Source of the DNA: Amylostereum areolatum
Lineage: Eukaryota; Basidiomycota; Agaricomycetes; Russulales; Stereaceae
Reading direction: 5' to 3'
Assembly (NCBI GenBank): GCA_012932865.1
Contig: SAXG01000134.1
Location: 1 to 64,000 of the forward strand
Length of the DNA stretch: 64,000 nt
The notes below the pieces were generated by a model, which saw only the letters and a list, made by a program, of their open reading frames with translations, did not search any database and was not told the origin of the DNA. A program made the position numbers and the translations under genes. Numbering within the stretch: position 1 is the stretch's first letter; every line of letters begins with the position of its first letter. Below, piece after piece: positions 21,773 through 31,286 of the stretch.

Positions 21773-21877
21773 AATGAGAAATCATAAAAACGGGATGATA
21801 GGGGCGAGATAGGGACGTAAATGATGATGATGGGGAAAGTCCGAGTGCGTACGATGGATGAGAGTTCGTCCGTGCAT

Positions 21878-24800
21878 TTACCAGGGTTCCGGCCAGTGAT
21901 CCTTCGACTCCTCCGCTTCCTGCAAGTCCCAATCTTCTTCCTTCCAGAAGAGATCGTCGACGCGCCAGGAGTGGTTGAAGCGTGAAGGGGGTTCTCGCTG
22001 AGTGCGAAGCATGGCGTCCTCCCAGTACAACCATTGTTCGGTGGCGTGTTGGGCGGCTTCGTGCGTCAGACTCTCACGTCGTGCGAGGAATCCCAGAAGC
22101 TGCCTGTGGGCGCGGGTGGTAGCGTCGGTTCGTCGGAGGTGGGGGTGGGACATCAGTGTTCCTGGACCGTAACTGATATCCGGACGGTCCGGGCGAGGGT
22201 GAGGAAGAGGAGTCTGTGGTCGGAGGGGATAGCAGGACCGAGATCGGGGGAAGTGAGGGGGAGCGTCCTTGCGACGGGGACAATCTCGGCGGAGATGGCC
22301 TCGCTTGCCGCATTTCCAGCAGCGTTTCCGCGGCTTCGAGGGAATCGCGTCCCACTTCTCTTGCGTCCACGTGGTTGGTTCGTCGTCCCATGGGTCCGAG
22401 GGATTCTCGGCTACTTCCTTCGTTTGGTCGTTCGCCGGATCGTCCTCTTCCTCCACCGAATTGTTCAATTCCGTTGACTTGCACCCCTGTCTCCCGTGAG
22501 CTTGGATTTCCATCATCCTTTGGATTATCTCCTGGATCTTGTTGCAGTTCTTCATCGCCCGACTTATCGGGGAAGTCGACGTTTCTGATCCGCTTGAGTG
22601 ATCTTCCGTCGGGGTCGACAGATTCATGTTTACGTCGCTGTGGGGTGACTCGGGGATCTTGGGCGACGGGATTTCGAGCGTAGTCGGGGTGCGGACGTGG
22701 GAATGAGGGATAAGGGGCTGGGTTTCCGTGCCAAGGCATGGGAGCGTCGCTAGCAGATACCGGGAATGGAGTTGGCGGTCTAGGCACTGTGGACAGCCGA
22801 GGAGGTGTCCCAGGTATTGGTCGCGGATCGCTGGTCTGTTGTCTGGGCTCTGGGGGAGCCATGGGCTGTCCGGATAGCTCTCTTGGCAGGGGCTGTCTGA
22901 ACTGCTCTCCGGGTAATCCGTTTCCAGCGACGGGAGGCTGGACTTGCGATCAGTGGTTTCTGTGTTGGTATCTTTGATTGGCTGTGGTGGCAACTTCGGT
23001 GCCTTGGGGTTGTTCCGATGGAACTCTGCGATCGCATCTTTTGATCCCTCTAGATTAGATGCTGGTTCCCATGTGTTACCGGAGTCCGGGTATCCTTTCC
23101 ATTTTACGAAGTAATGTAGCGGTTCTGAATATCGTTTGTCTAATTTTGAGGCTACTATCGTTTCTAGTTCGTAGAGTTCTTCATCGTTTACTAGTTCTGG
23201 AGGTGGTCTTTCGTAAGCTTCGCCGTATTGTTCTGTTTCTTTGAATGGAATCAACAATGCTGCGTGGAATACTGGATGTATTTTCCACTTCGTCGGTAGT
23301 TCTAGGCGGTAGGTTACCGGTCCTATAACCTTTTCGATTTTGAATGGGCCGAATCGTTTCGGTGCTAGCTTGGTTTTCGGGTATACCGTGTTAAGGTTTT
23401 TTCCGTCTAACCATACTTGGTCGCCTTGTTTGAGTTGATCTCTTAGCGTGAACGTTTGATCATGCTGCATTTTCATCAATTTAGCAGCTATTTCCAGACT
23501 TGCTTCCGCGTTGTCCCATGCGTCCTTAAAGTTTTTTATTCTTTCTTCGGCCGTCGGTATTCGCGGATCGGTTGGTATTGCCGGATTGAAAACCGGTTGA
23601 TATCCGTGTAGGAGTTCGAATGGGGAAGCTTTCGTAGCTGAATGTTGCCTTATGTTATGTGCAAATTCTGCTTTTGGTAGGAGTTTCTCCCAATTCGTTT
23701 GATCTCCGTTGCAGAATGCTCGAAGATATTGTTCTAACTCTTGATTCACTCTTTCTGTTTCGCCATCTGTTTGGGGATGATATGCTGTACTGAGCGATGA
23801 AATAACTCCGAGGCTTTCGCAGATGGATTGGAATACTTTGGATGCGAATTGAGGACCTCGGTCCGATATCATTCTTTTCCATAGTCCAAATCGTCTGTAA
23901 ACATTGTCGATCAGAAGGTCGGCTGTTTCTTCTGCGTTGATCGTCTTTAGGCACGGTGTGAATACTGCGGTTTTGGTGAACCTATCGACGACTACGTTGA
24001 TCGAATCGAATCCGTTGGAGATCGGAAGATCTGTAATGAAATCTGATGTGATTGTTTCCCATGGTCGTTCTGGTATTTCCGTAGGTTGTAATGGGTGTTT
24101 CGCCGGATGCGTGACATTCTTCGTTGACTGGCATACGGGACATCCTTGAACGTAATCTTTTACGAAGGAAATCATCTTTGGCCACCAAAAGTTTCTTTGT
24201 ACTAGTTCTAGAGTTTTCATTTCGCCTGGATGTCCAATCGTTTCTAGATCGTGATGCGATTTTAGGATCATGTGCCTGAGTTCGAGATTCTGTGGTACGT
24301 AGATCTTTCCTTTTCTGATGATCAGATCATTCTCGAAGTTCCAATCTTCGATTCCTTTTGCGAGGGTGCGTGGTCCCGATCTTTTGATCGTATCTAACGC
24401 CGTCCAAACTTCATCATCTAGGTGTGAGAAGTTTCTTAGCTCTTTGAGGAGTTCTTTGTCTCCTACTGCTTCGACTGTTCCTCTTCCGGTGGCTCTAGCT
24501 CTGAAAACCGAAGGGTGAAGCAGGATGCGGTCGTCGTTGTCTGGGATGTCTTCCTTATGATCTGGTCTTCTAGAAAGTCCATCTGCCTTGTTTGTACTTC
24601 CTGGTTTGTGCACCAAGGTGTAGTCGAAACGGGACAGATACAAGCTCCATCGTGCTTGTCGTCGATTGAGTTTCTGAGCTGTTGTGAAATATTCTAGATT
24701 TTTATGATCTGTCCAGATTTCGACTTTGTGGTTCGCTCCTTCTAGATAGTGTCGCCAGTGTTCTAAGGCTTTCACTACTCCTAAGAGTTCTTTGTCGTAT

Positions 24801-26758
24801 ATCTCGTAATTTTGTTCCGCGGGAGATAGTGATTTGGATAGGTATGCGACCGGATGCCATCTTTCGATCTCATCTGGTTGCGATAGGATGGCTCCGTACG
24901 CAAAATCGGAGGCGTCACTCTCTATGCGGAATGGTTTATTTTCATCGGGCATGATTAGGATTGGGGACGATGTGAATTCTCGTTTTAGTCTTTCGAAGGT
25001 ATGTTCACATTCGGCCGTCCAGTTCCATTCGTGGTCTTTCTTTGTGAGCCGGAATAGGGGTCTGGCGATCTTGGAATAGTCTTTGATGAAGCGTCGATAG
25101 AAGTTTCCAAATCCGAGGAATGATTGGACTTCTTTTACTTTCTTCGGTGTAGGCCATTCGGCTAGTCCTTGGACTTTGACCGGATCCATCTGTACCTTGT
25201 TGTGCGTGATTATCACGCCTAGGTATTCGATCGATGGTTGTTCGAAGAAGCACTTCTCTGGTTTGAGGAATAGATCGTTCCGTTCTAGAAGTTGGAGGGC
25301 TTCTTTCATCAGTTTTCTATGTTCGTCGAGTGTTTCCGTGAATATCAGTATGTCATCCATATAGACCACTACTTTTCCGGTGTCTATTAATTCTTTGAAC
25401 AGTGCATTCATCATTGCTTGGAATGTTGCGGGTGAGTTGGTTAGTCCGAAGAACATTACCATTGGTTCGAAAAGGCCTCTGTTTGTTTTGAACGCAGCTT
25501 TCCATTGATCTCCTTCTTTGATCCGAACATTGTTGTATCCCCATCGGAGATCGAGCTTTGAGAAGATCTTAGCGCCTTTTAATTTGTCGATGAGATCTGA
25601 GATGAGTGGTATCGGGTATTCATTTTTGACCGTGATTGAGTTAAGATAGCGATAGTCCTGTACTGGTCGAAGAGATCCATCTTTCTTCTTGATAAAGAAG
25701 AAGGGCGATGATATCTCTGATTTTGATTCTCGGATGTACCCTTTTCGTAGATGTTCGTCTATGAATGTGTCCAGTTCCTTCCGTTCTGGTACCGTCATTG
25801 GGTACACTTTGCAATTTCGAGGTTTCCATCCTTCAGTCAGGTCTATCGCGTGATCCCAAGGTCTGCTGATTGGGAAGCGTTCCGACGCTTTCTTTTCGAA
25901 TACCTTCTGATACTGTTTGTAACTAGACGGAATCATCTCGTCGAGTGTCTTCTTCTTCTCTCCTATGGCCGCTTTTTCTGCGAGTTCTTGTGCCTTGGTT
26001 GCTCTTGCTGTTATCCAAATACCGGGTTCGTTTGCTTCTTTTGCAATCGGCATCGTTTCTACGTCAGTTTTTCCATGGAACGTTCTGACGATCCTGATAT
26101 CGGCGAGATCGGAGTTGGATTCGGGGTCTTCTTGTTCTTCTATCGTCGCGTGATGGTTGATCTTCTGTTCTTCGAATGATTGTAGAGAGTGTTCGTCTTT
26201 TCCTTGGACGATCATTGTTTTACTGGTAGTGAAGCACGTACCTGGACATGTTTGTAGTGTAATCTGTCTCTTTCTCCAATCGATATGAGGATTGTGTTTC
26301 TTGAGCCAAGGGGTTCCTAAGATTACTTCGTCTCCTCCCAGGGCTGTGACGAACAATCCTAAGTTTTCGCGGTGAATTTCTCCGTTGATCCCTTCCATCG
26401 TCATTGGAAGGTACACTTTCTGTTTGATTTCTCCTAGAGTATTCTTAGATCCATCAACGTTATATATTGGTATTGGCTTCTTCAGTGGGATCAGATTCAT
26501 CTTGTGTTTTCGTACGAAATCTGGATGGATCAGGGTGCTGCTTGCTCCGCTATCTAGCAGTGCCTTTGCGGCGGCTTTACGGAACTTTCCATGAAACGTA
26601 ACAGGTATATGAATTGACGGAGCGTGCGTTGCTCCATCTTGGTATGACCTTATATACACTGTTCTATTTACGTCATCTCTTGTGTCCTGCACAGGAGATC
26701 GATTTGAAAAGTTCATTGTCTGTGTCCTTTCAGCAGCCGCGGTTGAAGGACGATTCAA
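21878..26758 (-). CDS. pol: LTR-A Pol fused to ORF3 (E left arm joined to mosaic right arm)
   Basis: Open for 1626 codons. Starts at a TTG overlapping the gag stop (GGTTTTTGA), so it is expressed by -1 shift. Domains: protease LLDSGASS (about residue 68-73), RT with YMDD (about 464), RNase H (ESDASDFAYGA), integrase HHCC and core (TSDFITDLP about 906; ISDRGPQF; TDGETERVNQ), chromodomain (YFVKWKGYPDSGNTW about 1215). At ETTDR (near 22945) the frame passes directly into the middle of ORF3 and continues to a CCHC knuckle (CWKCGKRGHLRRDC, about 1482) and the ORF3 C-terminus. In the plus arm pol instead stops after about 24 more codons and ORF3 is separate. A deletion of about 1.1 kb explains the fusion. 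All catalytic residues are present. Confidence 0.88.
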   Translation of the reverse strand: MNRPSTAAAERTQTMNFSNRSPVQDTRDDVNRTVYIRSYQDGATHAPSIHIPVTFHGKFRKAAAKALLDSGASSTLIHPDFVRKHKMNLIPLKKPIPIYNVDGSKNTLGEIKQKVYLPMTMEGINGEIHRENLGLFVTALGGDEVILGTPWLKKHNPHIDWRKRQITLQTCPGTCFTTSKTMIVQGKDEHSLQSFEEQKINHHATIEEQEDPESNSDLADIRIVRTFHGKTDVETMPIAKEANEPGIWITARATKAQELAEKAAIGEKKKTLDEMIPSSYKQYQKVFEKKASERFPISRPWDHAIDLTEGWKPRNCKVYPMTVPERKELDTFIDEHLRKGYIRESKSEISSPFFFIKKKDGSLRPVQDYRYLNSITVKNEYPIPLISDLIDKLKGAKIFSKLDLRWGYNNVRIKEGDQWKAAFKTNRGLFEPMVMFFGLTNSPATFQAMMNALFKELIDTGKVVVYMDDILIFTETLDEHRKLMKEALQLLERNDLFLKPEKCFFEQPSIEYLGVIITHNKVQMDPVKVQGLAEWPTPKKVKEVQSFLGFGNFYRRFIKDYSKIARPLFRLTKKDHEWNWTAECEHTFERLKREFTSSPILIMPDENKPFRIESDASDFAYGAILSQPDEIERWHPVAYLSKSLSPAEQNYEIYDKELLGVVKALEHWRHYLEGANHKVEIWTDHKNLEYFTTAQKLNRRQARWSLYLSRFDYTLVHKPGSTNKADGLSRRPDHKEDIPDNDDRILLHPSVFRARATGRGTVEAVGDKELLKELRNFSHLDDEVWTALDTIKRSGPRTLAKGIEDWNFENDLIIRKGKIYVPQNLELRHMILKSHHDLETIGHPGEMKTLELVQRNFWWPKMISFVKDYVQGCPVCQSTKNVTHPAKHPLQPTEIPERPWETITSDFITDLPISNGFDSINVVVDRFTKTAVFTPCLKTINAEETADLLIDNVYRRFGLWKRMISDRGPQFASKVFQSICESLGVISSLSTAYHPQTDGETERVNQELEQYLRAFCNGDQTNWEKLLPKAEFAHNIRQHSATKASPFELLHGYQPVFNPAIPTDPRIPTAEERIKNFKDAWDNAEASLEIAAKLMKMQHDQTFTLRDQLKQGDQVWLDGKNLNTVYPKTKLAPKRFGPFKIEKVIGPVTYRLELPTKWKIHPVFHAALLIPFKETEQYGEAYERPPPELVNDEELYELETIVASKLDKRYSEPLHYFVKWKGYPDSGNTWEPASNLEGSKDAIAEFHRNNPKAPKLPPQPIKDTNTETTDRKSSLPSLETDYPESSSDSPCQESYPDSPWLPQSPDNRPAIRDQYLGHLLGCPQCLDRQLHSRYLLATLPCLGTETQPLIPHSHVRTPTTLEIPSPKIPESPHSDVNMNLSTPTEDHSSGSETSTSPISRAMKNCNKIQEIIQRMMEIQAHGRQGCKSTELNNSVEEEDDPANDQTKEVAENPSDPWDDEPTTWTQEKWDAIPSKPRKRCWKCGKRGHLRRDCPRRKDAPPHFPRSRSCYPLRPQTPLPHPRPDRPDISYGPGTLMSHPHLRRTDATTRAHRQLLGFLARRESLTHEAAQHATEQWLYWEDAMLRTQREPPSRFNHSWRVDDLFWKEEDWDLQEAEESKDHWPEPW

Positions 26759-28074
26759 AAACCCTGATTGTCTTTGAACATGTTGGCAGTGCGTGCGAAC
26801 GTTTCACTGTCCATCTTGTTCACAAGCTTGGTGATCTGATCAATCGGGGATTCTTCTTCTGTTAGATTCGCTGTTCGTGCATTGATCGTTGTTTGGGTAC
26901 GTTTCTCTGGGCAGTTCTTGGAGATGTGTCCTGGCTTCCGGCAGTAGAAGCATGATCCTGATTTCTGGAGTTCGGTACGTTCTTGCGGGGTAAGGCGTCT
27001 GAAGTTTCGGCCGCTGTTTCCGGTCTGAGTGGCTCTGGCGGTGGTAACGTTCCCTTTATTCCCGTTTCCTCTTCGGAATGGAACGTACGCCTGTGGTTTC
27101 TTGTATAGGAGGGTGAGGTCGCTAGTTGGGTTCATTGGTCTCGTATAATGTCGTTGGAATGCTTGAGCTTCTCGCCAGTTATTATCGATGCGCAGTGCAA
27201 GTTCATACCATTCGTCGATATCGTTCGAGATGTGATCTCTCTTGAGGATCTCGACTACTATGTCGTTGCGCAGTCCTCTCTTGAATTGGTCGATCAATGC
27301 TTTATGATCGTAACCGGCTTCCATGGCATAGTCTCTGAAGACCGTGATGTAATCTTTGGTTTCCATAGTGCCTTGTTCCAGGCGCTGTATGTTGAATCTA
27401 GCGTCTCTTCCGGGATCTATTTCTCCAAAGGTTTCTAAGAAATAGTCGCGGAATCCCGTCCATGGAAGATGTATTTCTGGATCTATGCCTCGATCTCGTA
27501 TCTTATCGATTTTGCTTATCAAGAGGGACGCCCAGTGAAGGGCAGGTCCATCGGTGAGATGCGAGAGTACAAAGGTTATCTTACGCATGTTGGTTTTGTA
27601 TGCGTTGGGGAATGCTATGAAGCGAAGTACGCATTGTTCGATGAACTTTGCTGCCTTCGCTCGGTCTCTTCCGTCGTATACTCCTAGTGCGTTCAGTTTG
27701 AATCCTTTGTCTTTGTCTTCGGGTTTAGATCCGATTGTTCCTGTTCCTCCTGGCGGTGAATGCCACGGTGGATGTCTTGGTCCTTCCGGGAGATCTGCGG
27801 TCGCTCCTCTTCCGAATACATAGTCCTGAACCTTTTTTCCTTTCTCATTATCAGCCGATCGGTCGGAATGTGTTGATGGTTGCGGCGATGGTACTTTCCA
27901 TCCTCTTGGTTCGCCTAAACTGAATCCTATGGGGAATCGAGCCTTATGTCCCGGTTTCGCGGGATCGGCTGGTGTTGGAGTTGCAGGCGTCTGGAGCGGT
28001 ATATTAGTTTCTCCAGGGGGGACATTGCTAAGTGTGGCGGCGGGGTTGGGTATCGAGGTGGTAGCGTCTCCCAT
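26755..28074 (-). CDS. gag: LTR-A Gag (element E)
   Basis: From ATG 28074, 439 codons. A Pro/Thr-rich N-terminus precedes a capsid-like region (LRFIAFPNAYKTNM, WTGFRDYFLETFGEI, IDQFKRGLRNDIV) and one CCHC zinc knuckle (CFYCRKPGHISKNC). It ends NQGF-stop, overlapping pol. The same frame is open upstream for about 250 codons without any ATG. That stretch is conserved in X, including indels that are multiples of three. The real Gag start may lie there. Confidence 0.88.
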   Translation of the reverse strand: MGDATTSIPNPAATLSNVPPGETNIPLQTPATPTPADPAKPGHKARFPIGFSLGEPRGWKVPSPQPSTHSDRSADNEKGKKVQDYVFGRGATADLPEGPRHPPWHSPPGGTGTIGSKPEDKDKGFKLNALGVYDGRDRAKAAKFIEQCVLRFIAFPNAYKTNMRKITFVLSHLTDGPALHWASLLISKIDKIRDRGIDPEIHLPWTGFRDYFLETFGEIDPGRDARFNIQRLEQGTMETKDYITVFRDYAMEAGYDHKALIDQFKRGLRNDIVVEILKRDHISNDIDEWYELALRIDNNWREAQAFQRHYTRPMNPTSDLTLLYKKPQAYVPFRRGNGNKGNVTTARATQTGNSGRNFRRLTPQERTELQKSGSCFYCRKPGHISKNCPEKRTQTTINARTANLTEEESPIDQITKLVNKMDSETFARTANMFKDNQGF

Positions 28075-28876
28075 TGTTGTGACGTTCTCTGGTCTCCCGA
28101 ATAGATTTCCTTGTCTTCCTTTTCTGGTTTCGAAGATATCTTTGTCTGATTTAACTGATGGAGATCCTGTTGATTTTTCTGTATGTCTTTCCGTTTCTGT
28201 TGCGCTCGTTGGGCTGCCTTCTCGACTTCCTCTGGAATCGGACTTAATTTGGGGGCTTGATACAGTTCTCTTAGGTTCTGGCGCGGTTTCTTCTGGAGGC
28301 TGTGCACTTGCTGCGGGTTCTTGAGGATGCTGGAGTTCGGTTTGAGGGTTCTGTGGTTCGGTTGTCGTGTCGGTTGTGTCGGTATCGGGATCAAATTCCC
28401 AGTAGTCCTGAATATTCCCGGTGTAAGGTTTCTCTTCGACTTTCTGTGCGTCCGGGTGTTTCCAGAGTTCTTCTGATGAGAGGGGCCCGATATGAGGTCT
28501 TGAATAATCTGGGCGCTTCCAATGTGAATTGTCGTAGCTTCCGTCTTCCTTTTCTCTTTTGGATCTATCCTTGAAGTATTCTGCTGCTGGGGGAAGGTTG
28601 TATCTGTATATGGGCGGGTTCCACTGGTATGCGTATGTCCCTTTGCTTTCTTTTGCGGTGAATGCTCCGTGGTGATAAAAGATAAGATTATAGGGATCAA
28701 ATGTCCAGTGATGATTTTCTTTTCCGTTGGGAAATTCTCGACTACAATCTGATTGGAGATAAGGGATTTCGAAGTCTGATGGTCTTTTCTCAGCGGGTTG
28801 TTCCGCTGGCTCCGTGGTGGGTGTTTTTTCGTTTGACGCCCTGCGTCAAACTGTAGGGTGAGCTAGTGTAGAGGAG
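28075..28876 (-). other. AUG-less Gag extension, element E
   Basis: In phase with gag, running from a TGA near 28843 to the gag ATG, with protein-like motifs such as HHWTFDPYNLIF, YAYQWNPPIYRYNL and DYWEFDPDTDT. The X copy (38720-39517) has the same motifs. No methionine in either. A second frame (28700-27927) is also open here but is low in complexity. Confidence 0.6.
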
Positions 28877-28886
28877 AGCTCGTTCT
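28877..28886 (-). promoter_or_regulatory. LTR-A primer-binding site, element E
   Basis: AGAACGAGCT, two bases after the 5' LTR. Complementary to AGCTCGTTCT at the predicted 5' end of the element RNA, inside the LTR. Same arrangement as X at 39510-39519. Confidence 0.7.
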
Positions 28887-28888
28887 AG

Positions 28889-29398
28889 TGTTAAGGACGG
28901 TCCTTATCACGTGACAAGCGGCTCAGGCTACAGTATTCGTGTAGATGAGAGGTGGGATCAGGTGATCCAGACGTCTCGGTGATACGAAGGTTGAGGTCGA
29001 TAAGCGAAGCAGTAAGTCTTCACGGAAGGCTTAGGCGAGCTTTCGACTTAGTTACTTTGGGCTCTCTTTAGTATACTTAAGAGGAGGTTCTTTAGTTAGA
29101 ACAGTCCTGTATTTACAAAGAGAACGAGCTGAGGAATGGCTCGTTCGATGAGCCTCCTTTTATAAGAAAGGAGGTCGAGTAAATATATGTACATTGAGCG
29201 ACGGTCGCATCAAGTATCTACAGGGATGAGACTGTGGCACCGTCGCGGCTGTGCCGTCGAGACGGTGACGATCTGTGGCACTGTCGTTGTCGCGTCGTTG
29301 AGACGGTTACGGACTGGGGCACCGTCGTAATCCGTCGTTTAGCGACGTCCTTCCTAATAAGGCAATGGAAAATCAAGTACCTTGGACAAGTTGTAACA
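28889..29398 (-). repeat. 5' LTR of element E (LTR-A, 510 bp)
   Basis: Outer end abuts GTTGA (29399-29403) and then pol codons in the plus orientation. Pairs with 36589-37098 by length and sequence; three differences noticed. Confidence 0.9.
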
Positions 29399-30861
29399 GT
29401 TGATGGATCTAAGAACACTCTAGGAGAGATCAAACAGAAAGTGTACCTTCCAATGACGATGGAAGGGATCAACAGAGAAATTCACCGCGAAAACTTAGGA
29501 TTGTTCGTCACAGCCCTGGGAGGAGACGAAGTAATCTTAGGAACCCCTTGGCTCAAGAAACACAATCCTCATATCGATTGGAGAAAGAGACAGATTACAC
29601 TACAAACATGTCCAGGTACGTGCTTCACTACCAGTAAAACAATGATCGTCCAAGGAAAAGACGAACACTCTCTACAATCATTCGAAGAACAGAAGATCAA
29701 CCATCACGCGACGATAGAAGAACAAGAAGACCCCGAATCCAACTCCGATCTCACCGATATCAGGATAGTCAGAACGTTCCATGGAAAAACTGACGTAGAA
29801 ACGATGCTGATTGCAAAAGAAGCAAACGAACCCGGTATTTGGATAACAGCAAGAGCAACCAAGGCACAAGACCTCGCAGAAAGAGCGGCCATAGGAGAGA
29901 AGAAGAAGACACTCGACGAGATGATTCCATCTAGTTACAAACAGTATCATAAGGTATTCGAAAAGAAAGCGTTGGAACGCTTCCCAATCAGCAGACCTTG
30001 GGATCACGCGATAGACCTAACTGAAGGATGGAAACTTCGAAATTGCAAAGTGTACCCAATGACGGTACCAGAACGGAAGGAACTGGACACATTCATAGAC
30101 GAACATCTACGAAAAGGGTACATCCGAGAATCAAAATCAGAGATATCATCGCCCTTCTTCTTTATCAAGAAGAAAGATGGATCTCTTCGACCAGTACAGG
30201 ACTATCGCTATCTTAACTCAATCACGGTCAAAAATGAATACCCGATACCACTCATCTCAGATCTCATCGACAAATTAAAAGGCGCTAAGATCTTTTCAAA
30301 GCTCGATCTCCGATGGGGATACAACAATGTTCGGATCAAAGAAGGAGATCAATGGAAAGCTGCGTTCAAAACAAACAGAGGCCTTTTCGAACCAATGGTA
30401 ATGTTCTTCGGACTAACCAACTCACCCGCAACATTCCAAGCAATGATGAACGCACTGTTCAAAGAATTAATAGACACCGGAAAAGTAGTGGTCTATATGG
30501 ATGACATACTGATATTCACAGAAACACTCGACGAACATAGAAAACTGATGAAAGAAGCCCTCCAACTTCTAGAACGGAACGATCTATTCCTCAAACCAGA
30601 GAAGTGCTTCTTCGAACAACCATCGATCGAATACCTAGGCGTGATAATCACGCACAACAAGGTACAGATGGATCCGGTCAAAGTCCAAGGACTAGCCGAA
30701 TGGCCTACACCGAGGAAAGTAAAAGAAGTCCAATCATTCCTCGGATTTGGAAATTTCTATCGACGCTTCATCAAAGACTATTCCAAGATCGCCAGACCCC
30801 TATTCCAGCTCACAAAGAAAGACCACGAATGGAACTGGACGGCCGAATGTGAACATACCTT
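29399..30861 (+). pseudogene. pol: LTR-A pol, plus arm, part 1 (protease end, RT)
   Basis: Begins abruptly at pol codon about 103 (VDGSKNTLGEIK), where the N-terminal protease half is missing because the LTR of E joins here. Contains RT with YMDD near 30497. It is near identical to the minus copy (26450-24990). The reading frame is broken at 30861 by a solo LTR-B. Since it has no gag, no start and an LTR inside, it cannot encode a working Pol. Confidence 0.88.
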
Positions 30862-31281
30862 TGTCACGGATCGCTCCATTTCTCTCTTCGTTTGCAGACC
30901 TCGTACACGCGACGTGTCACGGCACATGACTTTCCCTTGCATCACATGCTTCAACGACATCATTGCCCGGACTTCCGAGCGGGGTTCCGCATCCTTATCT
31001 ATGACATCACTGCTCTGGACCTTCGTCCTCCGCCCCATGACTCCTTTCCTATTGTTCCCCCCGCTCGCACCACTATCGCATCGCATCGCACCATCGTTCC
31101 CACTTGTATATAAGGACAGTGTTTCTCTTCCCTTTTCCCTAGACTGTCCATCTCATCATACGGTACTGTAGCGCACGTTGCACTACCCTAGACCCCGGCA
31201 CTCTCGAATCTATTTTCTTCTCGCTCCTCTCATCGTCGCGACTTAGGCGGTTCATCGGTCTCATAAACTGCGTTTCAGACA
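30862..31281 (+). repeat. Solo LTR-B inside pol
   Basis: 420 bp, plus orientation, flanked by ACCTT at 30857-30861 and 31282-31286. It is what is left after the two LTRs of a full LTR-B insertion recombined. Confidence 0.92.
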
Positions 31282-31286
31282 ACCTT

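Noticed and set aside
27927..28700. Separate 257-278 codon gene upstream of gag (also at 38572-39408)
   Set aside because: Low-complexity Gln/Pro/Lys frame overlapping a more protein-like frame in phase with gag. Kept only as a shadow of the Gag extension.
29234..29398. Start of a fusion gene reading from the LTR into pol (plus strand)
   Set aside because: The open frame crosses an LTR end and a 5 bp junction created by insertion; it is chance continuity.
28889..29398. Two tandem chromoviruses sharing one LTR
   Set aside because: The sequence to the right of this LTR is mid-pol in the opposite orientation with a 5 bp duplication, which LTR sharing cannot give.
30862..31171. C-terminal extension of Pol after the YRRF region
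   Set aside because: It is the solo LTR-B being translated.
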